DNA of 64,000 nucleotides from Blastomyces gilchristii SLH14081 (Eukaryota; Ascomycota; Eurotiomycetes; Onygenales; Ajellomycetaceae). The position numbers and the translations under genes were made by a program. Where the stretch lies: the NCBI RefSeq assembly GCF_000003855.2, contig NW_003101670.1, forward strand, positions 1,347,705 through 1,411,704, written 5' to 3'. Below are positions 22,820-36,500 of this stretch, in pieces; within the stretch, counting starts at the first letter, position 1, and each line of letters starts with the position of its first letter. The notes under the pieces are model-generated. The model was given only the letters and a program-made list of their open reading frames with translations, had not been told where the DNA came from and ran no database searches.

Positions 22820-24421
22820 GGGAGAGAGACAGCGAGACAGGCCGCCACAAACAAAAATGAATGGATATTCGAATTATTAGACGGAGGCAGCAAGTACGTG
22901 TCATTCAGGTCAATTGATGCGGAATCTGATAACTAGTCGTTTGAAAGCGTGATTAAGCGGCCGTCAAGTAATGTTCTATGCTGTCTGTCTCTCTGATCAG
23001 TCGCTATACTTCCTCCTTCTTGACCGAGATAATAAGTAACTCCGATGTACAGATAGGGCAGGGGGCGGTAGCAGTTAGGTATACCATGAGAAGCTTGGTC
23101 GTTCGGCGTCGGGTAGGTTCAATTATAACACTGCCACATTTCCATTTCTCAAGGCCAATTGATTGCTAGATGAAAAAAAAAACAAATAGACAAATCCCCG
23201 ACTTCCCGGAACGAAAAAAAGAGTGATACTCGAGAAATGGTGATAGAGAGCTATGAAAGTGGAAGAGACAGGGAGATATTTGTGTCGCAGAGAAAGAAGA
23301 AATGGGATGCACGGGTTGAATAAAAAGAAGTTCTCTGTTTGTGGTAACTAAGTTAACTAAGTTAACTAACTTGAAAGATGATAAATCGGTCCCCCTGGAA
23401 TTCCGGAAGCTACTTCTGTGGATACTCCTTGGGCTCTTTTAACCTTGACCCTAAGCTACGCTGCGTAACTAACTAATGAGGGTCCAGAACTCGAGACGAA
23501 GGTCTTGATGGAGACAAGAGAGGAGATAGTAGTACGTACCGAGTACATACCAAGTACATCGAAGGGGCCCAACGGCATGTCCTTGCTCATAACTTGAAGA
23601 GGAAAGGCATCCAATAATTACAGAGGCAAGAAAAAGCATGCAGCATGCGCAAATATTTTTAATAGGGCTTACTTAGCTGGATTATCATATGCATCTACTC
23701 TACTCCGTACAGAGTATATCAACGTACGTCCAATATTAATGAACACAACAAAGAAACTGTTTATGAAGTTATTCAATCATAACTATCACCATGTTATTTA
23801 CTCCTTGAGTTTAGATCTGTACACAATCAGCTCGAGCATCGGCTGTTAAACTGAGGTATGCCAGGGGCGGGCAGTCACCTGCTTGGATTAGCAGTGGGAG
23901 TGAGCGTCTGCCTCTGCCCTCGCAAGGACCAGAAGAGAACCTCCAAGAGAGGACGTATATTGTTTGGGTTTCGAGTCAGCAAATGGAGATAAAAAGAAAA
24001 GCCAGAGAAAAACAGGCAGGTCCATGCCGCCCCAGTCGCATGGAGTTAACTAGCCAATCCACCCCAGCACAAGTCGGTTGAGCTTTAAACGGCAGCCCTA
24101 AAGCATGAGTGGCGGCTCGTTCGTTGTACGGAGTAACTACTGCAGGCAAATGCTGCTAATCTCCAACTACCCACTGGCCTCGACATTCATCGGTTATCGC
24201 GCGTGTGCTACATTCTCGAAATTCGAGAAGAACACAAAGGAATGGAAGAAAAGAATGGGGGGTGTGGGCTGGGAAGAGAGGTAGATTTGTTAACTATCAA
24301 TTTTGATACGTTTTATATTTTATAAACCTAAATTGTAGTTGTCTGAAATGTACGGGACTACTTTTCTTGAAATTCTTCCCTGTCTAAACGCCCCATGGTA
24401 TGCACGCTGTTGTCCAGATTG

Positions 24422-24462
<41 letters not shown>
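24422..24462. repeat. Poly(A) run, 41 bases
   Basis: Uninterrupted A run about 400 bp beyond the stop of the PBY1-like gene. It could be the tail of a retroposed sequence, but no target duplication is obvious: the 5' side reads CCAGATTG, the 3' side GGGTAGATAAATAAATAA. Confidence 0.85.
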
Positions 24463-24465
<3 letters not shown>

Positions 24466-24863
24466 TAGATAAATAAATAATAAATACAAGAAAAAAAAAG
24501 AGAAAATAGAACAGCCATAACTTCAACCAATCCTCGAAGCACAAGAAAATGCAGCCTAGATATTGTATTGCTCTCGGCGATAATGGCACGGCTGTGAAGT
24601 ATTTTAGGTCACCCAGCATCCACCTCTCCAACCTTTGAGACCGCAAAGGGAAAGGGACAGACAATAAAACAAGTTTCCTCCTGCGAACACATCCAATGGT
24701 GTGACGTAGAGGGGTGGTACTGGAAGATCCTCAGTTGCCCAGCCCGCCGGAAACAACCTGTTTTCCGACTTTCTACCTCATTAGCAGCAAGAGGTAAGTA
24801 TTGACCATATACTTACAAGTGGGTTCATCAACATTCAGCGCTACAGGTGGAAGGAGCATTCAA

Positions 24864-26383
24864 TCACCTCCTCATCCCCATATCCAAATCTCTAACCAGC
24901 TGCAAGCCCAATGCCTCAGCCCGTCCTCTAGCGCGTTCGATATCCTTCTCGATTCCGAAAAAAGGCTTCACAGCAACCTCCATTATGGCTTCAAACAGCC
25001 TACCGACAACATCCTCCTTTAGGTCATCGCCCGTCTGCCGGAAGTCCGGGAACGCATTTAGCTCCAATAGCCACACCTTGCCAGAGCTGTCAACTAAGAA
25101 GTCAACGCCAAACACTTCAAAAGCATTCGGTAGCGTCTGGAAATGCACTAGCATCCCCCGTGCCGCTGCTTCGAAGACTTCGCCTGTCACAGCACATATC
25201 TGCTCGTATACGCTTTCTTTCCAGTTGGTGTTGGAGTCGAGATCTCCTGTCGTCGAGGAAGAGAAGGAAGACGGGGCGGTATCCTCAAGTGCCCAAAAGC
25301 GTCGGACGGCATTCCGTTTGGCGGTGCCGTCACGATCGGTTTGAAGACACGTATTTGTCAGGTGACGGGTGAGGTCGTCAATTCTGTCACCGCTACTGTG
25401 CCAGGGAGGCAGGTAGGGTTTGTCAGCGAATAGGGCGAGCATTTCCCTGTACACATAAACCTGCAGCGAGCCTACAGCTAGCACATATGTACGGATGTGA
25501 AATTTCCGATTCGACTCCGATGGCAGTAGGAGAGGTGGGTGGATGTATGGTTGTGCTATGAAATGGCGGAGCTGCGAGGTGATGATTCCATGGTTGACAT
25601 CACGGTTATCATCATTCTCTGATTCTTTATTGGCATTGGCGTCAACGTTCCCGTCTTCGCTATCTACGCCATCCTCGGAATCGGATTGGCCGTCTTCCCA
25701 ACCTTCAAATATCTCCTGCAGGGCCGATTCGCTATTGAACAGGCGAATACCCTGTCCTCTATCACTCATCCCAGGCTTTAGAATCCACCATTCCTTTTCA
25801 GCCTTTTCCTTCCCCTCATTGGCCTCGAAACTCTCTCGTAACTCATAGGCCTCGACCAACGCCTCATCAAGAAACTCCGCGTAATCTAGCTCAAAATCAA
25901 CGGCTGGTTTGTAGTGCGTTTTTAGAACGCTGTTGGGATGTTTTACCACCCAGTTCGATACCGTGTTTGATAAGAAGTGTTTGCGAATAAGCGCTTTGCG
26001 GATGACATAGGTATTCACCAATGACGTTGTAGGATGGGATAATACGTGCTCAAAGTCGCATTGCTCGTACACTCGGTATTGTAATAACGGGGATGAGGTG
26101 TCGGGAAGTTCGCAAAGGGAAAATATCAATTCGTAAGGGATATCGTGCAACCGGGCCCGTAGGGCTTGGATTACAAGGGGCTGCACATATGGGTCCTGGC
26201 ATTCCACTAGAGCGTAGAATTTTGGTATCTTGAAAGGCCTGTCCGGAGATCGAAAGGTAGGGTCCCTATAGTTAGAATGCACCTCTACGGGAAAAGGCAA
26301 GGTGATGATGGGAATAGTTTATGACAACGAAAGAAGAGAAAATCAAAGCGACAAAAGAACCAGTAACATATAACTATACGCCG

Positions 26384-26421
<38 letters not shown>

Positions 26422-27713
26422 GGTGGATATTTTATAAATAATCGTCTCGCATAAGCCCACAAAACGCCATCGCATTGGAGCTAGTTAAACACTCACAAGT
26501 GAATTTCTCCTGAAGGACCTGATGAGTGAAAAAAATTCGCTTTCAACCGGGTAACACTGTAATGACAAAAGAGCACATAGTTAGAATAATAGTAGACGGG
26601 ATACTCTCGACAAAAATAGTGAGATAAAACAGGCCCCGTATGGACTGTGGGAAGTAAGCTTACCTAGTCATCCCCTCCTTAACTACCCATCCATCATTAC
26701 CTGGAGGACTAAGATCTACGCTCTTGTAGACATCCGAAAATTTTGGCGCCCACTTGAAATGCATATGCCGATGCCCCGGCGTGGTCGTGCTTGTTCTCGC
26801 TCCTTTCCCCTTCAATTTCCCCAGCCTGGTGTCTCCTTCCCCAGCCTGCCGCAACTTCTGTTCCTGCAAATCCGGGCCCTCCCCGCTCTCCGCAGCATCT
26901 ATGGCCTCAAAACAGCTCCCGGATGTCCAACGATTATCCAACACATTCGTGTAAAGGATTTTGGCTTCACTAACCCCGGCTTCGAGGGGGACATTTATGC
27001 TATAAAGATCAACATCCTCCTCCCAGTTCTTGTACAGATGTTCGATTAGGCGGACGGAATGCCGCGACGCTTCCGCAATGACGATGGGATCATGGTCCCG
27101 GGAGCTGAAGGCGTACGAGAGCGCAATGGCCTTGTACCCGCATACAGCAGCCTCCAATGCCCCACCGATTGTACCGCTCGATAGTGCGAAGACGGCGGTT
27201 GAGTTTCTGCCGTAGTTGGGCCCGGAGATAACAAGGTCAATGGGGCCGCGGTCCTTGAAGTAGTGGAATAGTCCGATTTGGACGCAACTGGCGGGCGTTG
27301 AATCAATGAGGATCCACTCGTTCTCTGGCGGCTTGCTGTCGTAATCTCCATCGGCTCCCCAAGGAAGGTGGTGAATTGTCCCGTCGTCTTTGTAGAGGGT
27401 GCCAGGGCGGAAGTAGGTAGGCTTCACGGTAGCTCCGACCAAGTGAGCTTTACCGATCCATGACCGTTGCCGGTGTGGGAGGACGACGGAGACAACGTGA
27501 CCGGCAGACTCGAGAGTGTGAACTAGTGAATGGACATAGGGCGAAGACTGGTTTGAGGGAGGCCCGTCGTCGTTGACAACCTAAAGGAAGTGTGAGTAAA
27601 TGAGAGGCCAGACATAGGTTTTGGCGAGACAAGGGGTGCTTTCAATTTGGATGTATTTAGGAATGTGGGAATGCCTAACGTAGCAGTTTCAATCGACTTA
27701 CGAGTATATGCAT
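24864..27713 (-). CDS. PBY1: SurE-TTL fusion protein, Pby1-like
   Basis: Four exons: 27702-27713 (12 nt), 26664-27580, 26497-26556 (60 nt), 24864-26265; 796 residues. Residues about 1-325 are a SurE-type phosphatase domain: MHIL from exon 1 joins VVNDDG to make the metal-binding NDD motif, SGPNYGRN lies at about 123-130, and KEGMTSVTRLKANF is completed only by exon 3. Residues about 331-796 are a tubulin-tyrosine-ligase-like ATP-grasp domain, with WWILKPGMSDRGQGI at about 489 and LLELNAFPDF near the end. The same two-domain order is found in yeast Pby1, a P-body protein also reported as a cap methyltransferase partner. The last acceptor (TATAG at 26266-26270) lies only a few bases after the CTAAC branch site. 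Intron 3 (231 nt) carries a TC/TG microsatellite. Confidence 0.9.
26384..26421. repeat. TC/TG compound microsatellite in a PBY1-like intron
   Basis: About ten CT units followed by about nine GT units, inside intron 3 (26266-26496) of the SurE-TTL gene. On the coding strand it reads CA then GA repeats. Confidence 0.9.
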
Positions 27714-28173
27714 TGTCAGATGCACAATGGGTTTGAATTGAAGCAGTTAAGGTTCCGGTGCGAGCTGCTCTATCGTCAAAATACCTAAACTGCGTATGGC
27801 TAACTTGGTTAGGCCTGCCCGATCTGTGGTCGGATTTCGTAGATCCTCTCACCAAGCTGAATGTAACTGGCGTCGGATTGCTGTGGTGTTGATGTTCTAC
27901 ATTATTCCTTGCTGCTGCGGAACAGGAAAAGGGACATGTTTGGTGGGGCAAACATTATGGTGACGGACGGTACCCCACTTCCGCGGTTGACTGCCCCCGA
28001 GCGCAAAATTATGGATTTATGCAGTGCTCAGATTAGTTTAACATTTTATGGAACTTGTATTATATACTATTTTACTATTGTTGCCGCGAAAAAGTCTAGG
28101 GGTATCATTGCAAGCCAAAAGTAAATTAAGCATGGCTCCCACAAGCACACGATTAAATGGCAGAGGGAGTTAG
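27714..28173. other. Intergenic: PBY1 promoter and seipin 3' flank
   Basis: 460 bp between two minus-strand genes in tandem. No gene seen. Confidence 0.6.
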
Positions 28174-29652
28174 TTAGTCCTCGCCTTCGCCATATTCAAA
28201 GCGCACGTGGGCTCTGCGCCTCTGGACGGCTGGATCCGAGTTATCCCTTGTAGCTGTCTGCGATGAAGTGCTGGTGCTAGCCGGATGGGTGTCTGGTTCA
28301 ACGTCGGGATGGCCTTCTCTAGCCAAAGTCTGGAGGACCGTAGACTCTTCAGTATCTTCTTCCTTTTTAATCTGCCCCGGTTCATTTCTCATCCGCCTTT
28401 TGCGTTGTTTAATAAGCTTTGAAGAACTATCTTCATCATCGCTTCCTTCCTCCTCCTTCACAGAGACATCACTGCTGTTTTCTTCTTCAGCTTCATCTTC
28501 CAATTTTGGCCTCTTTTTAAATGTTGGTTCAGCCTGGCCCGCCAGAGCTATCCATACCGAGGATGTAAATAACATTGAAACGATCCAGAAGGTCGAACTG
28601 AATGTTAGGAAGGAGAGGATTTTCCAATTATACATAATCCATCTATCATCGAATAATCATTAGCCCATGACATTCTCCCGCATACCCTTCGTAGGAGTTG
28701 AGGCCACAAACGCAAAGCAAGCCACACAGTCTCTTTCCAAACATCAAGAATGAGAGTCAAGATAAAAGACGGGTACATACCGTAGCCCGCTAAACTTCGC
28801 GTCAAACCTGACAACAGCATTATAAACCTGCATCCTTTCATCACTTTGAATCTCCAACCTCAGCATCTTCGGCATAGCCCCTTTCTTCCTCGCAAACTCC
28901 ACCCGCCCCATCATATTAACCTTCAACTTCTCGGCCTCCCTCTGCCACCCAAGCACGTAGAGCGGCATTTTCGACACCCTCCTGGCCGTATCCACCATGG
29001 GGGACGCATATGTCAAAATAGCAGGCCTCCGCGACCGGGCAATTATATTTTCTTCCGCTGACGCTTCTGCATTTGTATTGATATTTGTGTCTACAGTAGA
29101 GACTAGTGCAAGATCAAGCATAAAATTGCCGGCATCGAGGTTGGAAGGGGTGCGCGGAAGATACAGAGCGACGCTGATATCATATTGCTGCGCAGGGATC
29201 AATTCTGTGCCCAACGTCGCAGTGCCATACGGGTGCCCGTCACTATTTTTTTTTTTTATTTTTTTTTATTATTATACCCCAGTTACATAAACAGTTCCAG
29301 TGTTCATATCATTTACTTGATTGGGAACCATGGGCATACCCGAATTGTAGGTGAACTTGCCGCTCCATCCCGATCTGCGGCACATAGTTATAGTAGAATA
29401 TCCAATATGCGACGACGGAAATGCAGAAAAGAACCAAAGACGTGAGAGCAAAGAGGACGGTGTTGATATAGGCTCGCCGTGCAGGTTTAGAGATTATGGT
29501 ATGGCTAGCTTCTCTAAACGGGGCCTGGAGTCGTAAGCTAACTATGTCTTAAACGATGAGAAATCATAGGAAAGGAAATGGAATTTGGTAGCATTCATAC
29601 ATACCAACGCCCTAGAGTATAATGGCTGGCTTAGTCCTGTGACGCCCTCCAT
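28174..29652 (-). CDS. SEI1: Seipin-family lipid droplet assembly protein
   Basis: Four exons: 29605-29652, 29340-29524, 28781-29242, 28174-28642; 387 residues. Seipins form rings in the endoplasmic reticulum membrane at lipid droplet contact sites and organise droplet growth. The expected layout is visible: a short cytosolic N-terminus, membrane helix 1 (about 36-58, within NTVLFALTSLVLFCISVVAY) and a lumenal domain. The lumenal domain starts near YVPQIGMERQVHLQFG and includes YDISVALYLPRTPSNLDAGNF. FSGLRWIMYNWKILSF then leads into membrane helix 2 (about 239-262). The C-terminal tail of about 120 residues is acidic with Lys/Arg-rich patches (KQRKRRMR), longer than in yeast Sei1. Intron 2 (29243-29339) contains a T-rich tract at its 3' end. 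Each join restores a family motif. Confidence 0.9.
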
Positions 29653-30528
29653 CCTGGCACAATTGACGGTTGTTAGAGGTATCGAGTTCGCATGTTGTTT
29701 ATGTTAGCTGTTGGTGCCGTCATATTTGAGTTTCGCAGGTGACAATCGCGCTGCAACTGCGGGCGCTTGAGACCGAAGAGAAGAAAAGACAGTAGCCGTG
29801 CCAAGCGCCACATTACTTACTACACGTGGAGGGCGCTCGGCAGACTACGTAGTTACCGCAACTTCTTCACAGCTATTTTCAATTTACTTAATCTTCAATT
29901 ACAAATGGCGTACTGAGTAGTAATCTGTACATGATGTTAGATATTCCCATTACATTGACGAAATTTTATAATACAACTTCGTTGGCTAGAGAAACGCTTC
30001 TTTCTACTCATCCCTACTAATTTCATATCTCGTGGCGTCAATGCCGTCCAATGTCCTTCATGATTTTCCAGATCCTCCATGTTTTCCCCGACGCCAAAGC
30101 GAATTTAAATAATGGCGAGTCAAATATAGGGTGAAACATTATATATGAATAGAAGGGAAGAAATCAATAAGATAAAATGTTTCTGCAACCATCTCGGTTC
30201 ACTAATGGTGAGCACACTTAGGAAAATGCATCCCCCCCAAAACAACCCAGAGCAAAGTGTAGATAAGGAGAAAAAGGCAAACCTCGCAGAAAAACAATGA
30301 AAGAAGTAAAATAGACCCAGAAACCCTGCAATCGGCACGCACAACATAAAGAATGAAGAAAATAGCAGCTTTTGAACTACCTAGAGCCTTAGAAAAAAAA
30401 GTGATATTATAGTCATGGCATATACCCCCAAAGTCAAATCCATCCCCACAACGAGGGTGTCGTAAGCTGGTTCACGGAGTAATTTTTGTGGTGTGTTCGG
30501 ATTAGGTAGAGTACATTAGTGTTACCCC
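29653..30528. other. Intergenic: seipin promoter and NOT1 3' flank
   Basis: 876 bp, no gene seen. A CACGTG E-box lies at 29823-29828, about 170 bp before the seipin start codon. The part near NOT1 is AT-rich 3' flank. Confidence 0.6.
29823..29828. promoter_or_regulatory. CACGTG E-box upstream of seipin
   Basis: CACGTG core, about 170 bp upstream of the seipin start. Such cores bind basic helix-loop-helix factors in fungi; which factor, if any, acts here cannot be told. Confidence 0.35.
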
Positions 30529-33500
30529 CTAAGTTAGGGCCCTGGGGCTTTGCTGCTGGATGTGCTGAAGTAGCGCGTCGAAGAGATTATTGATCTATGA
30601 CAACGGTTGTAATTAGTGAAAGGATATTCAGCATTGTATGACGAAAGATTGCGGATTCTTACCTCAGGTACCGCCTGAATAAATGGCAAGCGGAAGAAGG
30701 TATAGCTGCGGTTTTGTAGCAGTTCCTGGAGAGTGATGATTAAGCCCCATGGATGGGGTCGATGGACAATCAGTCGCTCAAGGAGGACACGAATAATGTG
30801 TTCACGAATATCCGATCCTTGTTGTTCGGGTTGCTCAGATCCGAAAAGGTGAAGGATGACGTAGCTGAAGTAATGCGTATGGCTGCTGGGATATCTCAGT
30901 TGGTTGGCGATGGCGCTGAGGAAGTAGTACCGAGCTTCCGGCTGTAGAGCCTTTGAAAGCTTTTCCAGCAGAACCGTATGGGGAGAATTGCTGAATACCG
31001 CGGGTGTGTTGCTTTTCTGACCAATCGACGCAACGGCATTTTGCCCAATGAAAAGGATGAGCGAATTCATCAGAACAACGTCCACATTGATAGGAGTGAA
31101 GAACTGTCCAGTTTCTTTGACAACCGGGTTTGATAACGCATCACAGATTTGTTGGACCGCATTGTCAGGAGCGACAGTACGGAAGGCGTTGTCGACAATA
31201 CCGACCAGATTTGCACGTTGAAGAGGAGCGGACACATCGCCAGCGACCTTCGGCGCTTTCCGGATTTCGTCTAACCTATCAACCTTCAATCCTTCTCTGA
31301 ACGGATCGGGGAGCTTCTGAAACGACGATGGGTAGGCGCTCAAAACAAGATTTCGCAGTTGCGCGCAGTGAGACGGGATAACATTACAGAATCGGTAGTG
31401 ATTCTCAGCCACAAACTCGGGGAAATCATGATGGAGAATAAGCAAAATGCGAAGAACCCCTTTGTATATGTCCTTGGAGACGAATGAAACATTGGCTGGC
31501 TTCAATTGTTCGCCAACATACGGGAGTAAAACTTGGATTATTTCGCAATATGATTCCCACCCCTGGATTTTCTTCTGTTAGTGACGACATAGAAGGTCTA
31601 GATAATTTCAAAAACTTACCGACTGATCCGGCATATTAAGCATTCCGGACATGAAAAGTCGATGCGAAATGAGTGCAAGCCATCCGTAGACAAACCCAGG
31701 TGCATGTTTAGGCTGCAGCGACAAGAACTTGTCCGCAAAGACGGACATCATTTCTTTATGTTGATCCGTATTTTGCAGGCCACACATAGAATATTCGCAA
31801 AGAATGCTGGAGAAAAGCCTGAAAAATACCCGCTGGTTAAAATTCTCTCCCCGCATCACTTGGTGGTGGTTCAAGACAAGCACTAGAAGTGACAGAATAG
31901 AATTCAGATATACAGGTTTGCTGGCTTTGACAGCTCCATTGCTCTCGCCCTGGAATTTCACAAGCAAGATTACTAGCTTTGCGAGAGCATCAATGTACAA
32001 GAACGCCTCATCGATGTTCCCAGTTGGATTTTGGCATTCATGCTCGAACATGGCGACCGAAATATCGATGCTGAGCCGGAAGAACAAGGCTGAATCTTCT
32101 TGGTTGTTCATGACTTGTCTCTGGTGCATATCCTTGAGGAAGGTGCTGTATGTCCTGTCATTGGAGCCGGCAAACTTATACACGCCAATCCATTCACTAA
32201 AAATGTATTCCATTTGATCGCGTTTTGAACGAGCTTGATCCGTAAGGAGCGCATTGACAGTTTCTGGGATGCCGGATTCGCGGAGCTTCCGGATAATATC
32301 TTTGGCAACAGTGAGATCTGGGTTATCGACAACCCACTTATTCATCGCATCCAAACTTCCTGAGAAGTCCGATCGTAAAGCGGAAGGTTCGTCGTTCAAA
32401 AGAACTCGGTCAATAAGGTTAGATAGTAATTCTAGGGCAGCCATGTTCTTATCTTGGATGAGTTTCGTGAGTATCATATCGACTCGTTGAAGATCCAACA
32501 ACCCTGCATCAATGAGGGCAACGGTGACAGGTACGTTGAACATTTGCTCATCGCCCACATTGGCAAGTACTGTCCAGGTGAACCTGGCAATAGGCGACGA
32601 CAACTCGCAGATCTTGGCCAGGATGTGAACTAGCAGCTCAATCTCCAAACGACTTTCGGTCCGCGCATACAACGTGGTGCATATTTTTGAGGCCACCCTT
32701 TGGGCTAAATCTTCACCGTTGGGAGCGCTAAGAATCGTCCGGAAGAGCTGGTTATAGTCCTGAAGGATGCTGCTATCACGCCCAAGATCTTTGAGGTGTT
32801 CCTCTGAAGCATTCCGAGCCGCCAATTGTAGCTGAGAAACGAGTGTTTCTACTTTCTCGCGCGGGTCAGCTGATTCAAGGAAACCATTTATTTGGCCTTG
32901 AGGGACTGTAATGGCAGGTTGTTGCAGGCTGGATTCCTGCTGCGTCTGCGTTATATGGTGAGGGAGAGCAGGTTGTTCGGCTGGCGTAGACAGGTTAGGA
33001 ATTGCAGGGAAAGACTCTTGAAGAACGTCTGGAATTTGTTTCCCGGAATCAGTTGATGCATTCTGGATGTGGTTCTGTCCAGTCCCTCGTGATTGCCGCG
33101 CAAAATTCTCATATATAGCCAGCTGTTCTTTGTTGAGGCCACCTGGGACTTGTTTAAACGGCTCTGGAATGAAGAATCCCCAACGGCTGATGGAAGGATC
33201 GATGAAGGGTTCGTTAGGGCGTGCTGCGCGGTGGCGGCGGCGAGCTTCTAGTTGAGATTCAATGACCTTTTCGATCTCAGAGATAGATTTTTCTTCCGCT
33301 GCCTTTTCAACGATACCACACGCGGCGTCTAGGTTATCATTAACACACATAAGGATAAGCCCTTCAGGCATTGGCTGGTCCGAGAATTCTTGTTGAATTA
33401 CTCTAATATAATTGGTCATGCTCATTTTTAAGGGCTCCTTGCATGTCACCAGAGCCAAACTGCCTGCAAGTGCCCGAACCATTGTTCCTGCAGCCTGGCG

Positions 33501-36500
33501 AACTTTCTCCTCATCAGGCTCCATTGCAAAATCCTTTAGTATAAGCTGCGCCGTTGATATGGACGCAATCGTGATGGAACGTTCGACGACTGGGGTGATG
33601 ATTTCAGCAATTGCCCGCTCTACAGCGCTGTGGACAATTTGCCTAAGGACGCTAGGATCTGCCATTGTACTCGCAGAAGGAGGGAACACCAAGATTTGAT
33701 CCAGGTTTGGGAGACTAGGCATCATGGATGTCTGGGGTATTCTCTCGTTGCGGATAGCACGGTTTATGTTACTCAGTGACATATCTTCGAAGGCCTCCAG
33801 GCCTTCAGGAAGGTTGGCCGACGAAATGCCATCTTCTAGTTGTGCTGGACGTTCCCTAATACATGTCGACGGCTCAATTGTCTTGTAATTAAGATCTAAG
33901 TCTCCACAGAGAACCTCTATTTCAAATTTCAGAATCATTTTCAGTTCCGCAAAATGGTATATCTCCATCAACAGGGCAAGGATATCCATTAACCATGGGT
34001 TTGGTGGCTTGAAAATCGTGGATTTCATAGCTTGAACCAACACCTTGCAGGTGAAAGGTATGACAACCATGAGGCGTTGGCTATCGAATGCTTCGATAAG
34101 GAGGTCCTTGAAATATATATTTCTATGTTTTATTGGTTTATCCTTGGCAATGGTCAAAGAGCCTAGCCATCCGCCCAAATTTTTCAAGTATGTGCGTTCG
34201 GTTGCCGAGTTCATGGTAGATTCTGCGTTCAGTAATCGTATTGCGCTAACATATGTCTCTCTAAGAACTTCCATCCAGAGAGTTTTGTCGCCAATAAGCT
34301 CTAACAGGTCGAGGTAAAGTTGCTGAAAATTCGGCTGCAATTTCGCTCGTTCTTCAACAAGGTACGAGGCGAACCACTGATGATGTTCCTCTTGTAGAAC
34401 ATCTCTTAGATCTCTAAGCTTCCCCTGGATATTTTGTTCTGAAACATTATTTAGAATGAAGAGAATTTTGTCATGAGCTTCTTCGTCCGGGTCGCGGTAT
34501 ATCTCAGGGCGAAGCGGTGGATCCACGTGGAGGGAAGAAAATTTGCGATGAGTAGTATCTGTAGCCAGGAGCTCATCAATATTGCCATTAGTCATAGCCA
34601 TCCCATCGGACAGTCCATTTAATTCAGTTCCATCAGCTTCGTTAATTGGGTGGTGGCCTTGATCTCGAAGCACTTCCTCGGCTTTGCGGTAAATCGGCGT
34701 TCCTTGAAGTGTGGGGATTTGTAGAAGCAGGTTGCAAAATCCAGCCCATTCTGGGAGACGGCCCATTAATTGCTCGATAGCTTCAACGCCAAATTTGTAC
34801 ATCGACTGATGGGGCTCGTGCTCCCGCACCGCATCTAGTATCATTCCGAGGCCAACTTTGAGCGGGATACCAGATATTAGCTTGAAATTTATAATGCCCC
34901 CGAACATGACAGCTGTTTTTGTTAATGCTTCTAGTGGATATGTATGGTAGCAGTTATATTCATCCACAAGGCCATGGACCATACAAGTAAATAAATCTTG
35001 CTCAGCAGGATCGCGTGACGTTTTGTACCGTCGCATCAGCTCGAGGATTTCACGCAGGGAAAGTTCTTCGTGATACATTTTGCCGAATAAATCTTGCATC
35101 TGCTTATCAATTTCGACTGGAATAGCATTTCCATGAGCACCGTTGACCTCGATAATATCGTCAAATCCTTCGCCGTAGTTTATCAGTCGTGGGTAAGCTT
35201 GAAGGCAGATTCGTTGGATGGGGGTCAAGGTTTCATGATCGACAATGTAATCTTCAAGAATTTGGAGGAGGGCAAAGACAGTTTTAACCGACAGGCTGAC
35301 CATCTGCGGTGTTGGTTGCTCTTTCCGTTGGACGCGTAGTTCGTCCTCAGCTTTTATTCTCAGGAATTTCGATAACAAATTTCCCATGTCGATGGGAGCT
35401 TTCTGAGCCGCCTTTTTAACCCACTGTTCGAGATCATAGTCGTCCTTTCTGTGCGCCAAAGATGCAAGGTCCATAGCTAGGCCGTTGGTAAATTCCAAAA
35501 TGCAGTCTAACCAACCATGCTCCACGGCATGCTCGTATATAAGTTCAGTGCACGAAGGATCTTGAGTAAATGCGTGAAAGAGCTGTTCCACAACCCACTC
35601 TCGATTAAGTTTCCAGACGCCATGAAGGGCAAATTGATAGCCATCCTGGCGCTTGGAAACGAAAATAGAGAAAGAACGCACAACGAAGTTGACCTGAACA
35701 GTGCTCCACGGTTGAGGAATGGCGAATGCAGAGCAAAGGAATATGGGTAGATCGTGTTGAAGAACTGTTTTAACGAATCGTTGACTGTCTGGAAGGCTCC
35801 ACGTCCCTGGTGTCTCGAGAATAAGATCAAAGATGGCTTTCACCGCATCGCGGGAGCGAAGCAGGCTATGTTGCGCCTGCTCAGCTTGCTGACGAACAGT
35901 TTCGGAAGCGTCCCTAAAAATGTCGGAGGGGTATGTCGAGCGGAACTTGGGGATGCGGGAAATGTCGATGTTGGAGGAGAGCGCAGCGGTTAAGAATGAT
36001 AGTTGCGTGTCTCGATTTTCCCATTCTCCACTCCAAAGCAGTTGAACATCAAGGCTTGGGTTATCGTGGGAAGCAGCAACAAGGACATTAAATAGTCGAC
36101 CAAACTGATTCGGATCGATGACCACACCAACCCGATCGAAGCCGTGCATGAAGGCTGACCAGTTAAAGGCTTCACCTCGGTGGTTTTTGGCCGCAGTGAG
36201 AATCAATTCGGGAGAGAAGTGACGCCAATTAGGGGAAATTATAACATACAAAAGAGCAGAAGCAATCTGCTCTTCGCTCCAGCCACTGGGACCAGCTGAA
36301 TTTATGGTTTCAACGATGTTATCCAGACTGCTCATTGATTTTGGCCCTCGCGTTTGTATCTGGCGAACAAGAGTCAATTGCGGATCAGACAACCCAAACA
36401 TTTGCAAAGCTGATTCGATTTCTGGAGGCATGTCCATATCTGCGGATTGGTATCGCGCTCGGCACGCGTAAACAAGCCTTTGTTTAATGTCGTCGTCGAA

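Larger units (their letters stand above)
21355..24863. other. Long gene-free intergenic region (3.5 kb)
   Basis: Largest gap in the island, between the HMT1-like start and the PBY1-like stop. Low-complexity tracts dominate: AAAAGA repeats (22040-22090), GAA repeats (22792-22819), a triple TAACTAAGT-like repeat (23345-23370), TACTCCGTA-type motifs (23700-23720, 24125-24135) and a 41-base A run. The one frame over 200 codons (21580-22200, minus) is Phe/Cys/Leu-rich, with no family feature. It may hold a long HMT1 leader or a noncoding RNA; nothing in the sequence settles this. Confidence 0.55.

Noticed and set aside
24320..24664. Minus-strand frame with a poly-Phe run
   Set aside because: It exists only because of the 41-base A run; flanking residues show no family feature.
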